This document shows positions 26,736 through 34,384 of a stretch of 42,832 nt of DNA, piece after piece. Origin of the DNA: a bacterium (lineage in GTDB: Bacteria > Bacteroidota > Bacteroidia > CAILMK01 > JACPUW01); the NCBI GenBank assembly GCA_016124515.1, contig WGNN01000076.1, forward strand, positions 1-42,832. The letters run 5' to 3'. Both the position numbers and the translations under genes were made by a program. The notes beneath the pieces were generated by a model. It saw nothing but the letters and a program-made list of their open reading frames with translations. It was not told the origin of the DNA and did not search any database. How positions within the stretch are numbered: the first letter of the stretch is position 1; each line of letters starts with the position of its first letter.

Positions 26736-26861
26736 ATGGGAATTGCCATACTTATGCTGCAACTTTCTATGCTGCTGCTGGGCGGCGTGGCTTTGCTCTA
26801 TTTTATACTCAAACGAGTTGAAGACCGCAAGAAGGAAAAGTTTGAAAAACGCGACAACTAA
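26736..26861 (+). CDS. Tiny single-pass membrane protein
   Basis: A 41-residue open frame: MGIAILMLQLSMLLLGGVA starts a single hydrophobic helix (about residues 3-25), followed by a short, highly charged cytoplasmic-type tail (KRVEDRKKEKFEKRDN). The sharp switch from hydrophobic to mixed-charge sequence looks selected and not accidental. It starts with ATG 11 bp after the YbjQ gene, suggesting one transcript. I recognise no family. The next gene starts 87 bp later behind its own -7 element. Confidence 0.6.
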   Translation: MGIAILMLQLSMLLLGGVALLYFILKRVEDRKKEKFEKRDN

Positions 26862-26915
26862 GGTTTATCACCCGAAAAGGTGACGTTCATCACCCAATTC
26901 GCGCCAAAAACCCTA

Positions 26916-26923
26916 TACTTTTG
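26916..26923 (+). promoter_or_regulatory. -7 element upstream of the azurin-like gene
   Basis: TACTTTTG, an exact TAnnTTTG match, 25 bp before the ATG at 26949. It argues for the start at 26949 and against the upstream in-frame ATG at 26880. No -33 TTG was seen at the expected spacing. Confidence 0.5.
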
Positions 26924-26948
26924 CAGCCCTAATTCAAAAGTGAAAAGC

Positions 26949-27506
26949 ATGCTTAGAAGATTTTATCAATTTGCAATCATTGCCGGTTTGGCTATAGGCC
27001 TTACCGCTTGCGGTGGCAACAAACCCGCCACTGAAGAGACCAACGACACCGAAACCATGGCAGAAGACAACACCATGGAAGAGGCTGCCGAAACCAAGGA
27101 AGAAGAAAAACCAACCGAAGAATTGGTGCCTGCTGAAACCCTGACACTTACTGCCGTAGGTGAAGATATGTCGGCTATTTCTTACTCGCCAACAGAACTT
27201 TCTGCTTCAGCATTTACTCCCGTTCAATTGGACTTTACCAACACTGCATCAACCGAAGGTATGAACCACAACGCGGTAATTATTCCGTTTGATGATGCCG
27301 TTGCCGATGAAATTCGCGCTGCCGGTATGAAAGCAGGTGGCCCTGGATTTAGTCCGGTTGACGACCGCATCATTGCCAAAACCGATATGTTGAACCCAGG
27401 CGAAAGCACCTCTATTAAATTTGAGACTCCGGGACCCGGCAAATACTACATCATTTGCACCTTCCCCGGTCACAAAGCCATGGTAGCTACCCTTACCGTA
27501 AACTAA
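26949..27506 (+). CDS. Azurin-like cupredoxin lipoprotein
   Basis: Lipoprotein with a type 1 copper domain, 185 residues; probably a periplasmic or outer-membrane electron carrier. The signal peptide ends in GLTAC (lipidated Cys21), followed by an acidic, Glu/Thr-rich linker (about 25-60) and an azurin-like domain. Copper ligands expected for the family are visible: His107 in GMNHNAVI, then Cys170, His175 and Met178 in CTFPGHKAM. The segments VADEIRAAG, DDRIIAKT and PGESTSIKFETPGPGKYYIICTFPGH closely follow azurin. The loop from His to Met is one residue shorter than in azurin. The start is set by the lipoprotein signal and the promoter; a hairpin terminator follows at 27534-27563. Its redox partner is unknown. 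Confidence 0.9.
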   Translation: MLRRFYQFAIIAGLAIGLTACGGNKPATEETNDTETMAEDNTMEEAAETKEEEKPTEELVPAETLTLTAVGEDMSAISYSPTELSASAFTPVQLDFTNTASTEGMNHNAVIIPFDDAVADEIRAAGMKAGGPGFSPVDDRIIAKTDMLNPGESTSIKFETPGPGKYYIICTFPGHKAMVATLTVN

Positions 27507-27533
27507 GACCTGAATTTTATTTCGGATATTTGC

Positions 27534-27563
27534 AAGCCCTGATGTAAAAATCAGGGCTTTTTT
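27534..27563 (+). terminator. Intrinsic terminator after the azurin-like gene
   Basis: AAGCCCTGA (27534-27542) pairs with TCAGGGCTT (27551-27559) around an 8-base loop, followed by a T run to 27563. It lies between the azurin-like gene and map, and the ATG at 27564 sits right on the T run, which argues against map starting there. Confidence 0.88.
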
Positions 27564-27602
27564 ATGTTTTTACAATCCATTAAATCACTGTTTACCAGAA
27601 AT

Positions 27603-28391
27603 ATGGGTATTATTTTAAAAAGTCGCGACCAAATAGAAGGCATACGCGAAAGTTGCTATTTAGCCGCCGAAACGCTCGACATGATTACACCTTTTGTAAA
27701 GGAAGGTGAAAATACCGCCCGACTCAATCAACTCATCGATGAATTTATTCGCGATAATGACGCTATTCCCGCAACGGTTGGCTACCGCGGATATAAATAT
27801 GCCAGTTGTATTTCATTAAACGAAGTGGTGTGCCATGGTGTGCCGCACAAAGATGTGGTAATAAAAGACGGCGATATTCTGAACATTGATGTGACCACTA
27901 TTTTGGATGGATTCTTTGGCGACAACAGCCGCATGTACATGGTGGGCAATGTGAGCCCCGAAGCCAAAAACCTGGTGGATGTTTCTAAAAAATGCCTTGA
28001 CATTGGCATTAGGCAGTGCTACCCCGGCAACTTTGTGGGCAATATTGGCTACGAAATAGCCAACTATGCCGAAGCACAAGGCTACTCGGTGGTTTATGAA
28101 TTTTGCGGACATGGCGTGGGAATAAGGTTTCATGAAGACCCCGACGTGGCACATATTGCCGAAAAAGACAGCGGCGACATCATGCGCCCGGGCATGACCT
28201 TTACCATAGAACCCATGATAAATGAAGGTAAATCGCGCACAAAAATTGACCGTAAAGATGGCTGGACTGCAAGAACCATTGACGGAAAACTTTCGGCGCA
28301 ATGGGAACATACACTGCTCATTACCAAAGAAGGGGTAGAAGTACTTACCGACATTCACAACGAATATCCAAAGCCTTTGAAACTGATATAA
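27603..28391 (+). CDS. map: Methionine aminopeptidase, type I
   Basis: Removes the initiator methionine from new proteins. From the chosen ATG the protein has about 262 residues. The pita-bread metal site is complete: His in CHGVPHKD, two Asp in ILNIDVTTILDGFFGDNS, His in CGHGVGIRFHEDP, Glu in FTIEPMI and Glu in QWEHT. The open frame runs back to an ATG at 27564, but that codon lies on the T tract of the preceding terminator and adds an unneeded 13 residues; the start MGIILKSRDQIEGIRESC fits the family. Alone on its transcript as far as can be seen. Confidence 0.95.
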   Translation: MGIILKSRDQIEGIRESCYLAAETLDMITPFVKEGENTARLNQLIDEFIRDNDAIPATVGYRGYKYASCISLNEVVCHGVPHKDVVIKDGDILNIDVTTILDGFFGDNSRMYMVGNVSPEAKNLVDVSKKCLDIGIRQCYPGNFVGNIGYEIANYAEAQGYSVVYEFCGHGVGIRFHEDPDVAHIAEKDSGDIMRPGMTFTIEPMINEGKSRTKIDRKDGWTARTIDGKLSAQWEHTLLITKEGVEVLTDIHNEYPKPLKLI

Positions 28392-28776
28392 CGCTGGGTG
28401 AAAAGGCCACTGTAAAATGTTCATTTGCTTTCACAGCATTGGCCAATCTATCGTTTGAAGCCCTTACCGTTTGGTAAGTTGGAAATGAAATTTTAAGGCC
28501 TGTAAACAAAGCCTTGGAAAACGCAAGAAATGATGGATAAGAGACCAAAGGCCAAGAGCTCATTATCAATTTCCAATCGCTTTACCGAAGGATTTGGAAC
28601 GAGAAATATGCCGGAATTCCATTCTATTGAAATTCAAAAGAGCAAGTGCATTCGATGAAATAATAAGTTTGAGCTAAATATGCTCAGCCAAGTTTATGAC
28701 AGGCATAAAATCAATTCAAGCTACCCAAATCATTTAACTTCCCAACATTCTAACCTTTTAACCATTAAGATCCGAA
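28392..28776. other. 385-bp gap without a recognised gene
   Basis: Both strands hold only short, interrupted frames. Some translated stretches look protein-like (for example plus-strand ALANLSFEAL before a stop), so a decayed gene is possible, but I cannot name one. No hairpin terminator, tRNA shape or promoter match stood out; the last 50 bases before the next ATG are AT-rich leader. Confidence 0.5.
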
Positions 28777-29220
28777 ATGAACTGGACTCCGAAAAATCCC
28801 GACTTCAAAGCACTGGTTGAGAAAAAACTGGAAGGACAACAGCTGATGAAGCGCCTGAATATAACCCTCACCAAAATTGAAGCAGGCTACACCGAAGCAG
28901 AGATACCTTTTGAGCTGATGCACCAACAACAAGACGGCTACGTGCACGGCGGGCTCACTGCCACCATTGCCGATATAGTGAGCGGATTTGCGGCCTATAC
29001 ATTGGTAGCCCAAGGCGAACGAGTAGTCACAGCCGACATTAGAACGAGCTATTTCAGACCCGGCGTAGGCAAAACCATATTGGCCCGCGGTCGTGTGGTA
29101 AAGCCCGGCCAAAATTTCTTTTTCTGCGAGGCCGAAGTTTTTATGGTTCATGAAAACGGCGATGAAACCGAGATTGCGCATTCCAGCTCAACCATGGCGG
29201 TAATAAAACCAAAAGCATGA
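28777..29220 (+). CDS. PaaI-type hotdog-fold thioesterase
   Basis: 147-residue hotdog-fold acyl-CoA thioesterase of the PaaI/YdiI type, cytoplasmic, hydrolysing acyl- or aryl-CoA esters. The family's catalytic loop and helix are visible as DGYVHGGLTATIADIVSGFAAY, with a long central helix, and later DIRTSYFRPG and ARGRVVKPGQNFFFCEAEV strands. The substrate cannot be told. Its stop overlaps the next gene by 4 bp (ATGA), indicating coupled translation with the BatD-like protein, an odd pairing. Confidence 0.87.
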   Translation: MNWTPKNPDFKALVEKKLEGQQLMKRLNITLTKIEAGYTEAEIPFELMHQQQDGYVHGGLTATIADIVSGFAAYTLVAQGERVVTADIRTSYFRPGVGKTILARGRVVKPGQNFFFCEAEVFMVHENGDETEIAHSSSTMAVIKPKA

Positions 29221-29999
29221 GCAAGGCAGCAGCTCTGCTGGTTATTTTGCTATTTGCGGCGGCATACAGCTACGCCGCCACCCCACCTGATTCTATTGAA
29301 TCCAGCCTGAACGACCACGATATTTTTCTTGGGCAAGGAGCCAACTTCCACTTTCGTTGCAAATCAGGAATCGACTCCGTAAAATGGCCACTCGATCCGG
29401 CAAGGTTTTCCTTTAGCATCGAATTTTTTGACAGCAGCGGTTTGATAAAAACCCAAAACCTGAGCAAGCGCATGGTTACCATATATGCCTACCGCCTGTT
29501 TGCCAACAAAGCCGGCAGTTATGCGCTTCCACAAGCCACACTTTACAGCGGGGGGCAGGGTTATAAGTTGCAAATAAACGATACGCTCCTGGTACGCGAC
29601 ACCCTGAAAAAACCTGCTGTTGAGCCACTTGGCCATTTATTATTTAACTTCAGCAACCCGCTTGAAATGCTCTCTGATTGTGACCCTGATAGAATTTGTG
29701 CCAAAATATGGCTTACCGACACCAGTTTTGCCAAAGGTGATACACTCATGCTTTTGATGGCTGTGAACCGAAACAATGCCGTTTTCAAGGATATTAAAAT
29801 CAAACATGCCACCATTATTAATACCAGCAACGGCTCCTTTTTCAGAAGCACACCCAATGGCCAAAGTAGCTACATGTACCGCAAATACGAACTGGTAATA
29901 GACAAGGATTTACGCAAGATAAAAACATCAACCCTAAGGGTAAAATACCAAGGAAGCACCTACTACTTTCCCAAACTCAAGGCAAAGAAAATCAGGTAA
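29217..29999 (+). CDS. BatD-like exported protein
   Basis: 260-residue protein with an N-terminal signal peptide (AAALLVILLFAAAYSYA) and no further membrane helix. The body resembles the beta-rich domain of BatD (aerotolerance operon): the pattern YRLFANKAGSYALPQATLYSGGQGYKLQINDTLLV matches the recurring 'prefers even strands with PxxxV' repeat, and a second such domain follows (AKIWLTDTSFAKGDTLMLLMAVNRNNAVFKDI). Real BatD proteins are about 550-600 residues with a C-terminal helix and lie in batABCDE; none of those are here, so this is a short stand-alone relative. Probably periplasmic. Its 3' end overlaps the antiporter gene by 8 bp, tail to tail. Confidence 0.65.
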   Translation: MSKAAALLVILLFAAAYSYAATPPDSIESSLNDHDIFLGQGANFHFRCKSGIDSVKWPLDPARFSFSIEFFDSSGLIKTQNLSKRMVTIYAYRLFANKAGSYALPQATLYSGGQGYKLQINDTLLVRDTLKKPAVEPLGHLLFNFSNPLEMLSDCDPDRICAKIWLTDTSFAKGDTLMLLMAVNRNNAVFKDIKIKHATIINTSNGSFFRSTPNGQSSYMYRKYELVIDKDLRKIKTSTLRVKYQGSTYYFPKLKAKKIR

Positions 30000-31803
30000 A
30001 CGCACCTTTCTCTACATAGAGCAATTTATCGCCCTTGTTGAAATCAGGCACAAAACCGCTCATTACAAACAGGTTGGTATTCTTTCCGATTTTAAAAAGG
30101 GGAACCACATTTTTGCCATCCCCCTCCATAAAGGTCTGGTATTCGGCAGTAGAGTTCAGTTCCTTTTCCTCAATTCCCTTCTCGCGAATACATTGTGTAA
30201 GGGTCACAAAATCGGTGCGGGTGTGGGTCCACACGTTTTTGGGCAGCGGTAGGTTTTGGTTTTCCACCTCCAACTTGCTCACCAGCCTGAAAACATTTTC
30301 CTCTCCAAGTTCTTGTTCAAACCAACGGCACGAAGAAGTGTTGATACCCGAATTGGAAGTGGTGGCCAATAGTTTTCCCACCCGCGACAAATCAAGCTCC
30401 TCAAATACCTGATCGGCCAGGATATTTCCTTCGTAGGTTTCGAGCCCAAGAGCCTTTGCGTCGGCTATGTGGGTGTGCGAGGTGTCGGCCAGTACCACAT
30501 CAAAACCTTCGTCGCTCAGTCTTTTTCCAATTATTCGCGCCATTTCGCTGGCACCTACCAGCACAATACCGTTGGGCACTTTGCGCAATACGCCCAAGGC
30601 GCGGGCAAAAGCCTTGGCAGTAGAACCCTGCACAACCACCGTGCCTACTATTATTAAAAAAGTGAGTGGCAGCAAAAGGAAAGCCTCTTCGCGCTCTACA
30701 TTATACTCCGAAATTTCGCTGGTGAGTTGCAACGAAAACAACGAAGCCACGGCGGCTGCCACAATTCCGCGCGGAGCAATCCAGGAGACAAAGAGCTTTT
30801 CGCGCCAGTTCAAGTCGCTGTTGATAGTGCCCAGCCACACGCACACCGGACGAATGACGAATATAACTGCCAGAAAAAGCAACAAACTGGGCCAGCCCAA
30901 GGTGGCAATTTCTTCCATATTGATGCGCGACGAAAGCAGGATGAAGAGTACCGAAATGAGTATGAGCACCACATCTTCCTTAAACGAAAGTATTTTTTTG
31001 AGTTCTTCAAGCTGCGTATTGGCCAGTATAATACCCATTACGGTGGTGGCCATCAGTCCCGCTTCTTTGTGTATGAGCTCAGCAAAGGCAAAAGTGAGAA
31101 TAACCAAACCGAGGGTAAACACATTGCGCAGGTACTTTGGCAATTGATTTTTTGCCAATAAATACCACAAAATTCCCGCGCTAATGGCGCCGGCAACCAC
31201 ACCCGAACTTACCGTAATAAAAAACTCCTGAAGCATCTCAAAAGTGTATGATTCACCGGGTTCGCCCGATTTTATGACCTCATACACAAGCACCGCCACC
31301 AAGGCACCAAACGGATCTATGAGTATGCCTTCCCATTTGAGTATGGTGTTTATTTTGGCATTGGGTTTTACGTTGCGCAAAATGGGAAGCACCACTGTAG
31401 GGCCCGAAACTATGATTAACGAACCAAAAAGAAATGAAATGCGCCAGCCCAGGTCCATAAGGTAATGTGCTGCCACACCACCCATTAAAAAAGTGCCAAT
31501 CATACCAATGAAAAGCAGGTTTCTAACCGTGCCGGCTTGCGATTTCAGCTCCTTGAAACGCAGGGTAAGGCCACCTTCAAAAAGGATGACACCAACTGAA
31601 ATTGACACGAACGAAAAGAGCAAATCGCCGGTAAAAATCAAGTCACCGTCAAGCCATTTGTCACCGGCTTCAGTAAAAAGAGTAGAAATAGGCCCCACCA
31701 ACAGACCAATGATGATAAGGGGCAATATGGCGGGCTGCTTGATACGCCACGCCAGCCATTGCGCAAAAATTCCAAGGACAAGTATTCCGGCTAATTCGAG
31801 CAT
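29992..31803 (-). CDS. CPA1-type cation/proton antiporter with RCK domain
   Basis: 603-residue sodium/potassium-proton antiporter. The N-terminal two thirds contain about 12-13 membrane helices of the CPA1 type, including FEGGLTLRFKEL, IIVSGPTVVLPILRNV and the ion-site helix WEGILIDPFGALVAVLV with its conserved Asp. From about residue 413 a TrkA-N/RCK Rossmann domain (GIVLVGASEMARIIGKRL, then LGLETYEGNILADQVFEEL) would bind NAD(H) or a nucleotide and gate transport, followed by a short C-terminal region. Such fused proteins are usual in Bacteroidota; direction and ion choice are unknown. Its 3' end overlaps the BatD-like gene by 8 bp; rlmH diverges 74 bp away. Confidence 0.9.
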   Translation of the reverse strand: MLELAGILVLGIFAQWLAWRIKQPAILPLIIIGLLVGPISTLFTEAGDKWLDGDLIFTGDLLFSFVSISVGVILFEGGLTLRFKELKSQAGTVRNLLFIGMIGTFLMGGVAAHYLMDLGWRISFLFGSLIIVSGPTVVLPILRNVKPNAKINTILKWEGILIDPFGALVAVLVYEVIKSGEPGESYTFEMLQEFFITVSSGVVAGAISAGILWYLLAKNQLPKYLRNVFTLGLVILTFAFAELIHKEAGLMATTVMGIILANTQLEELKKILSFKEDVVLILISVLFILLSSRINMEEIATLGWPSLLLFLAVIFVIRPVCVWLGTINSDLNWREKLFVSWIAPRGIVAAAVASLFSLQLTSEISEYNVEREEAFLLLPLTFLIIVGTVVVQGSTAKAFARALGVLRKVPNGIVLVGASEMARIIGKRLSDEGFDVVLADTSHTHIADAKALGLETYEGNILADQVFEELDLSRVGKLLATTSNSGINTSSCRWFEQELGEENVFRLVSKLEVENQNLPLPKNVWTHTRTDFVTLTQCIREKGIEEKELNSTAEYQTFMEGDGKNVVPLFKIGKNTNLFVMSGFVPDFNKGDKLLYVEKGAFT

Positions 31804-31877
31804 AAATGAGGGTAATTGTTGGCAATATACTCATATTGTACTAAGCTTGCCACCAATCTTAAAAACTTCATTTTTTT

Positions 31878-32348
31878 GTGAAAACTGAACTTTGGTGCCT
31901 TGGCAAAAACAGCCTCAAATACTTAGACACGGGCATAACCGACTACGAAAAACGCTTGACACACTACCTGCCGTTTGAGCTAAAAGTGTTCAATATTCCC
32001 GCGGCCAAAAAGAACGAGAGCCCCGATAAAATCAAAAGCATTGAAGCTGACATCATCCTAAAAAAACTGGATGGCAATGACTACCTCGTGCTGCTTGACG
32101 AAAACGGCAAACACTACTCATCGCAGCAATTTGCCGACTTGATGCAAGGCTACTTTAACCAAATCAATGGCCGCCTTGTTTTCCTTATTGGCGGGGCTTT
32201 TGGTTTTGATGAAAGTGTGTACCAAAGGGCAAATGCCAAAGTATCTTTCTCAAAAATGACCATGAACCACCTCTTGTTCAGGTTGGTATTTCTGGAGCAA
32301 CTCTACCGCAGCATGACCATTTTGAAGGGAGAGCCTTATCACCACTAA
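31878..32348 (+). CDS. rlmH: 23S rRNA pseudouridine-1915 N3-methyltransferase RlmH
   Basis: SPOUT-class methyltransferase that modifies pseudouridine 1915 of 23S rRNA on the assembled 70S ribosome. The 156-residue protein has the deep trefoil knot pattern: LVLLDENGKHYSSQQFADLM, VFLIGGAFGFDESVYQRA and the near-invariant C-terminus RSMTILKGEPYHH. The start is GTG, right after a T run, and gives the usual family length (about 157). yraN follows 90 bp later. Confidence 0.96.
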   Translation: MKTELWCLGKNSLKYLDTGITDYEKRLTHYLPFELKVFNIPAAKKNESPDKIKSIEADIILKKLDGNDYLVLLDENGKHYSSQQFADLMQGYFNQINGRLVFLIGGAFGFDESVYQRANAKVSFSKMTMNHLLFRLVFLEQLYRSMTILKGEPYHH

Positions 32349-32438
32349 AATGGTTAAAACACACCATGAATTTTGACAAGTCTCCACACCCTGTTGCCTC
32401 AATTTAACCTTTCAAGGTTTTAACTTTAGACCCATTTT

Positions 32439-32807
32439 ATGGCACAACACAACGAAACCGGAAACAAAGGCGAAGAATTGGCGGCGCGCTACCTTCGCGG
32501 AAAAGGCTACAGCATTATAGAACAAAACTGGCGACACAGCCACCTTGAAATTGACATCATAGCCAAAATAGGTTTCGATATTGTTTTTGTAGAAGTAAAA
32601 ACGCTTCGCAATACAAGTCATGGTTTTCCTGAACAAGCGGTAACCCGAAAAAAAGCTGAAAACCTGTTTAAAGCCGCCACAGCTTATCTCGAAGATAATA
32701 AATTGGATAATGAAATCCGTTTTGATATTATTTCCATTTTAATAACCAAAGGCAAAACCGAAATCAGGCATATTGAAGATGGAATAAGCCCCTTTCCGCT
32801 GCTTTGA
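32439..32807 (+). CDS. YraN family endonuclease-like protein (UPF0102)
   Basis: 122-residue member of the UPF0102/YraN family, which has a restriction-endonuclease-like fold and is related to archaeal Holliday-junction resolvases; activity in bacteria is not settled. The fold's active-site residues are visible: Glu in NKGEELAARYL, Asp in HLEIDIIA and the ExK motif in FVEVKTLRN, followed by KKAENLFKAATAYLE. A near-match promoter (TAACTTTA at 32421) precedes it. Confidence 0.9.
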   Translation: MAQHNETGNKGEELAARYLRGKGYSIIEQNWRHSHLEIDIIAKIGFDIVFVEVKTLRNTSHGFPEQAVTRKKAENLFKAATAYLEDNKLDNEIRFDIISILITKGKTEIRHIEDGISPFPLL

Positions 32808-33204
32808 TTCAAGGCCACTTTATTTTTTTGGGTTCAAAGACATCATTTTTGTATTATAATTATTCCCGACTCTTTTTACATATTTACCCATCGTTTTGCA
32901 CTCAGGGTTTAGCTCAAGTAAAGTCCACCTTTTATTTTATTTCGCTACAGTATTGGCAATCATTTTTATTAGTAAAACCCTGTTGCGGAAATTTTGCGAA
33001 TTGTATCAATTGCACAAAGGCACAAAAATGCCTTGCCACTGAACCCTAGGTTTTTGGCGTTGATGTAAATGAAACAAAACCAAAGTGTATTCATTCATTA
33101 CTTTGTGCCGCGAGCGTATTAAACAAAAGACATAGCGTTGAATTTCAGTATCATACAAAGCAAATTGAACCATTCGTTGTGTGCGCGGCGAGTAATTTAG
33201 CCAC
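32808..33204. other. 397-bp gap without a supported gene
   Basis: Between yraN and the DUF1801 gene. A frame of 81 codons (32804-33049) and one on the minus strand (33006-33350) are open, but neither has a recognisable domain or convincing composition. A small hairpin (AAGGCA at 33017-33022 with TGCCTT at 33029-33034) lacks a T run. AT-rich; nothing else seen. Confidence 0.5.
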
Positions 33205-33603
33205 ATGAAAAACACACAGATTGACCATAGCCTTGACCAACTTATTCTGGAGCTTAACCATCCGCTTACTGTGCAGCTGCAAGAGTTGAGAAACCTGCTG
33301 AAAAACCATTTGCCACAACTGGAAGAAAACATCAAGTGGAATGCGCCCAACTATTCAATTGCGGGACGCGACTTACTTACTTTCAACTTGCGCACCCAAA
33401 GCAAACTACTGCTCATAATGCACCGAGGCGCAAAAAAATCATCAATAAACCTGAAAAATACATTTACCGAAGCTGAGCAAAACCTGATGGAATGGAAAGG
33501 CAACGACCGCGTGGTTCTCACTTTTTCAACCACTGAAACAGCCCCCGATTGGTACAACAGGCACCAACAAATTATTGAAAAATGGATAACACACAAAGAC
33601 TAA
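33205..33603 (+). CDS. DUF1801 family protein
   Basis: 132-residue protein of the DUF1801 (YdhG/YjbR-like) family, cytoplasmic and of unknown function. Recognised from the pattern LELNHPLTVQLQELRNLLKNHLPQLEENIKWNAPNYS-type segment (helix, then an EExIKW motif with a following tyrosine), a strand LLTFNLRTQSKLLLIMHRG, and a helix ending IIEKWITHKD. The ATG lies after an AT-rich leader with a near -7 element (TAATTTAG). Isolated by about 150 bp from the next gene. Confidence 0.82.
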   Translation: MKNTQIDHSLDQLILELNHPLTVQLQELRNLLKNHLPQLEENIKWNAPNYSIAGRDLLTFNLRTQSKLLLIMHRGAKKSSINLKNTFTEAEQNLMEWKGNDRVVLTFSTTETAPDWYNRHQQIIEKWITHKD

Positions 33604-33754
33604 GCGTCTGCAATAAACACACGAAAAGCCTGGTATCAGCTATTTCAATGCACCAGAAAAATGGAAGGTAAATTCAAAATATTAACATAATAATTTGGCA
33701 AAACCACTAAAATACATTCGCTGCCTTTTTTTGAACTAAAACAGCAAACACAAA

Positions 33755-33970
33755 ATGGTTGAGGTATTTAAAACAAATCTTTGCGACACAATAGCGGCTT
33801 TTGATGTGCTGCACAGATTGAGAGGCGTTTTTCCCGATGCAAAAATTACTTTCGATCTTGAAGATCACGACCGCATTATGCGCTTTGAACACTATGAAAT
33901 CGATACGCGGGCTATTGCTTCTCTGATAGAGGATTTGGGGTTTTATTGCGAAATTTTGCCCGAAAAATAA
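33755..33970 (+). CDS. Small HMA-like protein without a metal motif
   Basis: 71-residue protein with the beta-alpha-beta-beta-alpha-beta rhythm of the heavy-metal-associated domain (MVEVFKTNL, AAFDVLHRLRGVFP, AKITFDLEDHDRIMRFE, ALASLIEDLGFYCEIL-like end). The metal-binding CxxC loop is missing: only a single Cys (NLC) lies near that position. Similar HMA-like proteins without the motif occur in Bacteroidota; function unknown. The next gene's ATG shares its last base (TAATG), so they are coupled. Confidence 0.7.
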   Translation: MVEVFKTNLCDTIAAFDVLHRLRGVFPDAKITFDLEDHDRIMRFEHYEIDTRAIASLIEDLGFYCEILPEK

Positions 33971-34290
33971 TGTATCACGCTATGGTTTCAGCAGATGAAT
34001 TCAGCCAAATGGCTCTTTCCTTGCCGGGCGTCTATACCGCTCCGCATTTTGAGCGAACGGCCTACCGCACCAAAAAGCGCATTTTTGCCACTCATTTGGG
34101 CAAACAAAACACAGTCAATATCAAACTCAACCCCGTAGAGCAATCAACATTTTGCGATATAGGCGGCGGAGCTGTTGAAGCAGTAAACAACAAATGGGGC
34201 CTGCAGGGTTGGACCCAATTCAACCTACAGCAAGTAGTGCCCCAAATATTGGCCGATGCCCTTGCCGTGGCTCACGAAATGGCGCAGTAA
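33970..34290 (+). CDS. MmcQ/YjbR family DNA-binding-fold protein
   Basis: 106-residue member of the MmcQ/YjbR family, a small CyaY-like fold sometimes called DNA-binding but with no proven job. Typical features: an N-terminal helix (SADEFSQMALSLPGVYTAPHF), then the basic strand TAYRTKKRIFATH, and a C-terminal WTQFNLQQVVPQIL. The frame stays open upstream to 33946, but ATG at 33970 overlaps the preceding stop by 1 bp, and ATG at 33982 is also possible. Paired with the HMA-like gene. Confidence 0.82.
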   Translation: MYHAMVSADEFSQMALSLPGVYTAPHFERTAYRTKKRIFATHLGKQNTVNIKLNPVEQSTFCDIGGGAVEAVNNKWGLQGWTQFNLQQVVPQILADALAVAHEMAQ

Positions 34291-34327
34291 GCCACAAGTG
34301 CTCAACAGTTTGTGGGCTACCTACATA

Positions 34328-34362
34328 TTTTGCCCCTTATTAAAGCCCTGAAACTACCTTTG
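34328..34362 (+). promoter_or_regulatory. Bacteroidota-type promoter for prfB
   Basis: TTTTG at 34328-34332, then 22 bp, then TACCTTTG at 34355-34362 (exact TAnnTTTG), 22 bp before the prfB ATG. The same 22-bp spacing occurs in the fur promoter. Match by eye only. Confidence 0.6.
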
Positions 34363-34384
34363 CCGCTCAAAATTTGAAGTACAG

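Noticed and set aside
26880-26948. Upstream ATG for the azurin-like protein
   Set aside because: It would put 23 residues before a clear lipoprotein signal peptide and lies upstream of the -7 element.
27564-27602. Upstream ATG for map
   Set aside because: The codon lies directly on the T tract of the preceding terminator.
28345-28569. Minus-strand 74-codon frame after map
   Set aside because: Overlaps the map end and has no recognisable sequence; not supported as a gene.
30467-31161. Long plus-strand frames antisense to the antiporter
   Set aside because: Typical shadow frames opposite a hydrophobic protein; no domain.
32804-33049. 81-codon open frame in the yraN-DUF1801 gap
   Set aside because: No domain, odd composition and no likely start context; probably chance in AT-rich sequence.
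33006-33350. Minus-strand 114-codon frame
   Set aside because: It runs antisense into the DUF1801 gene and shows no family features.
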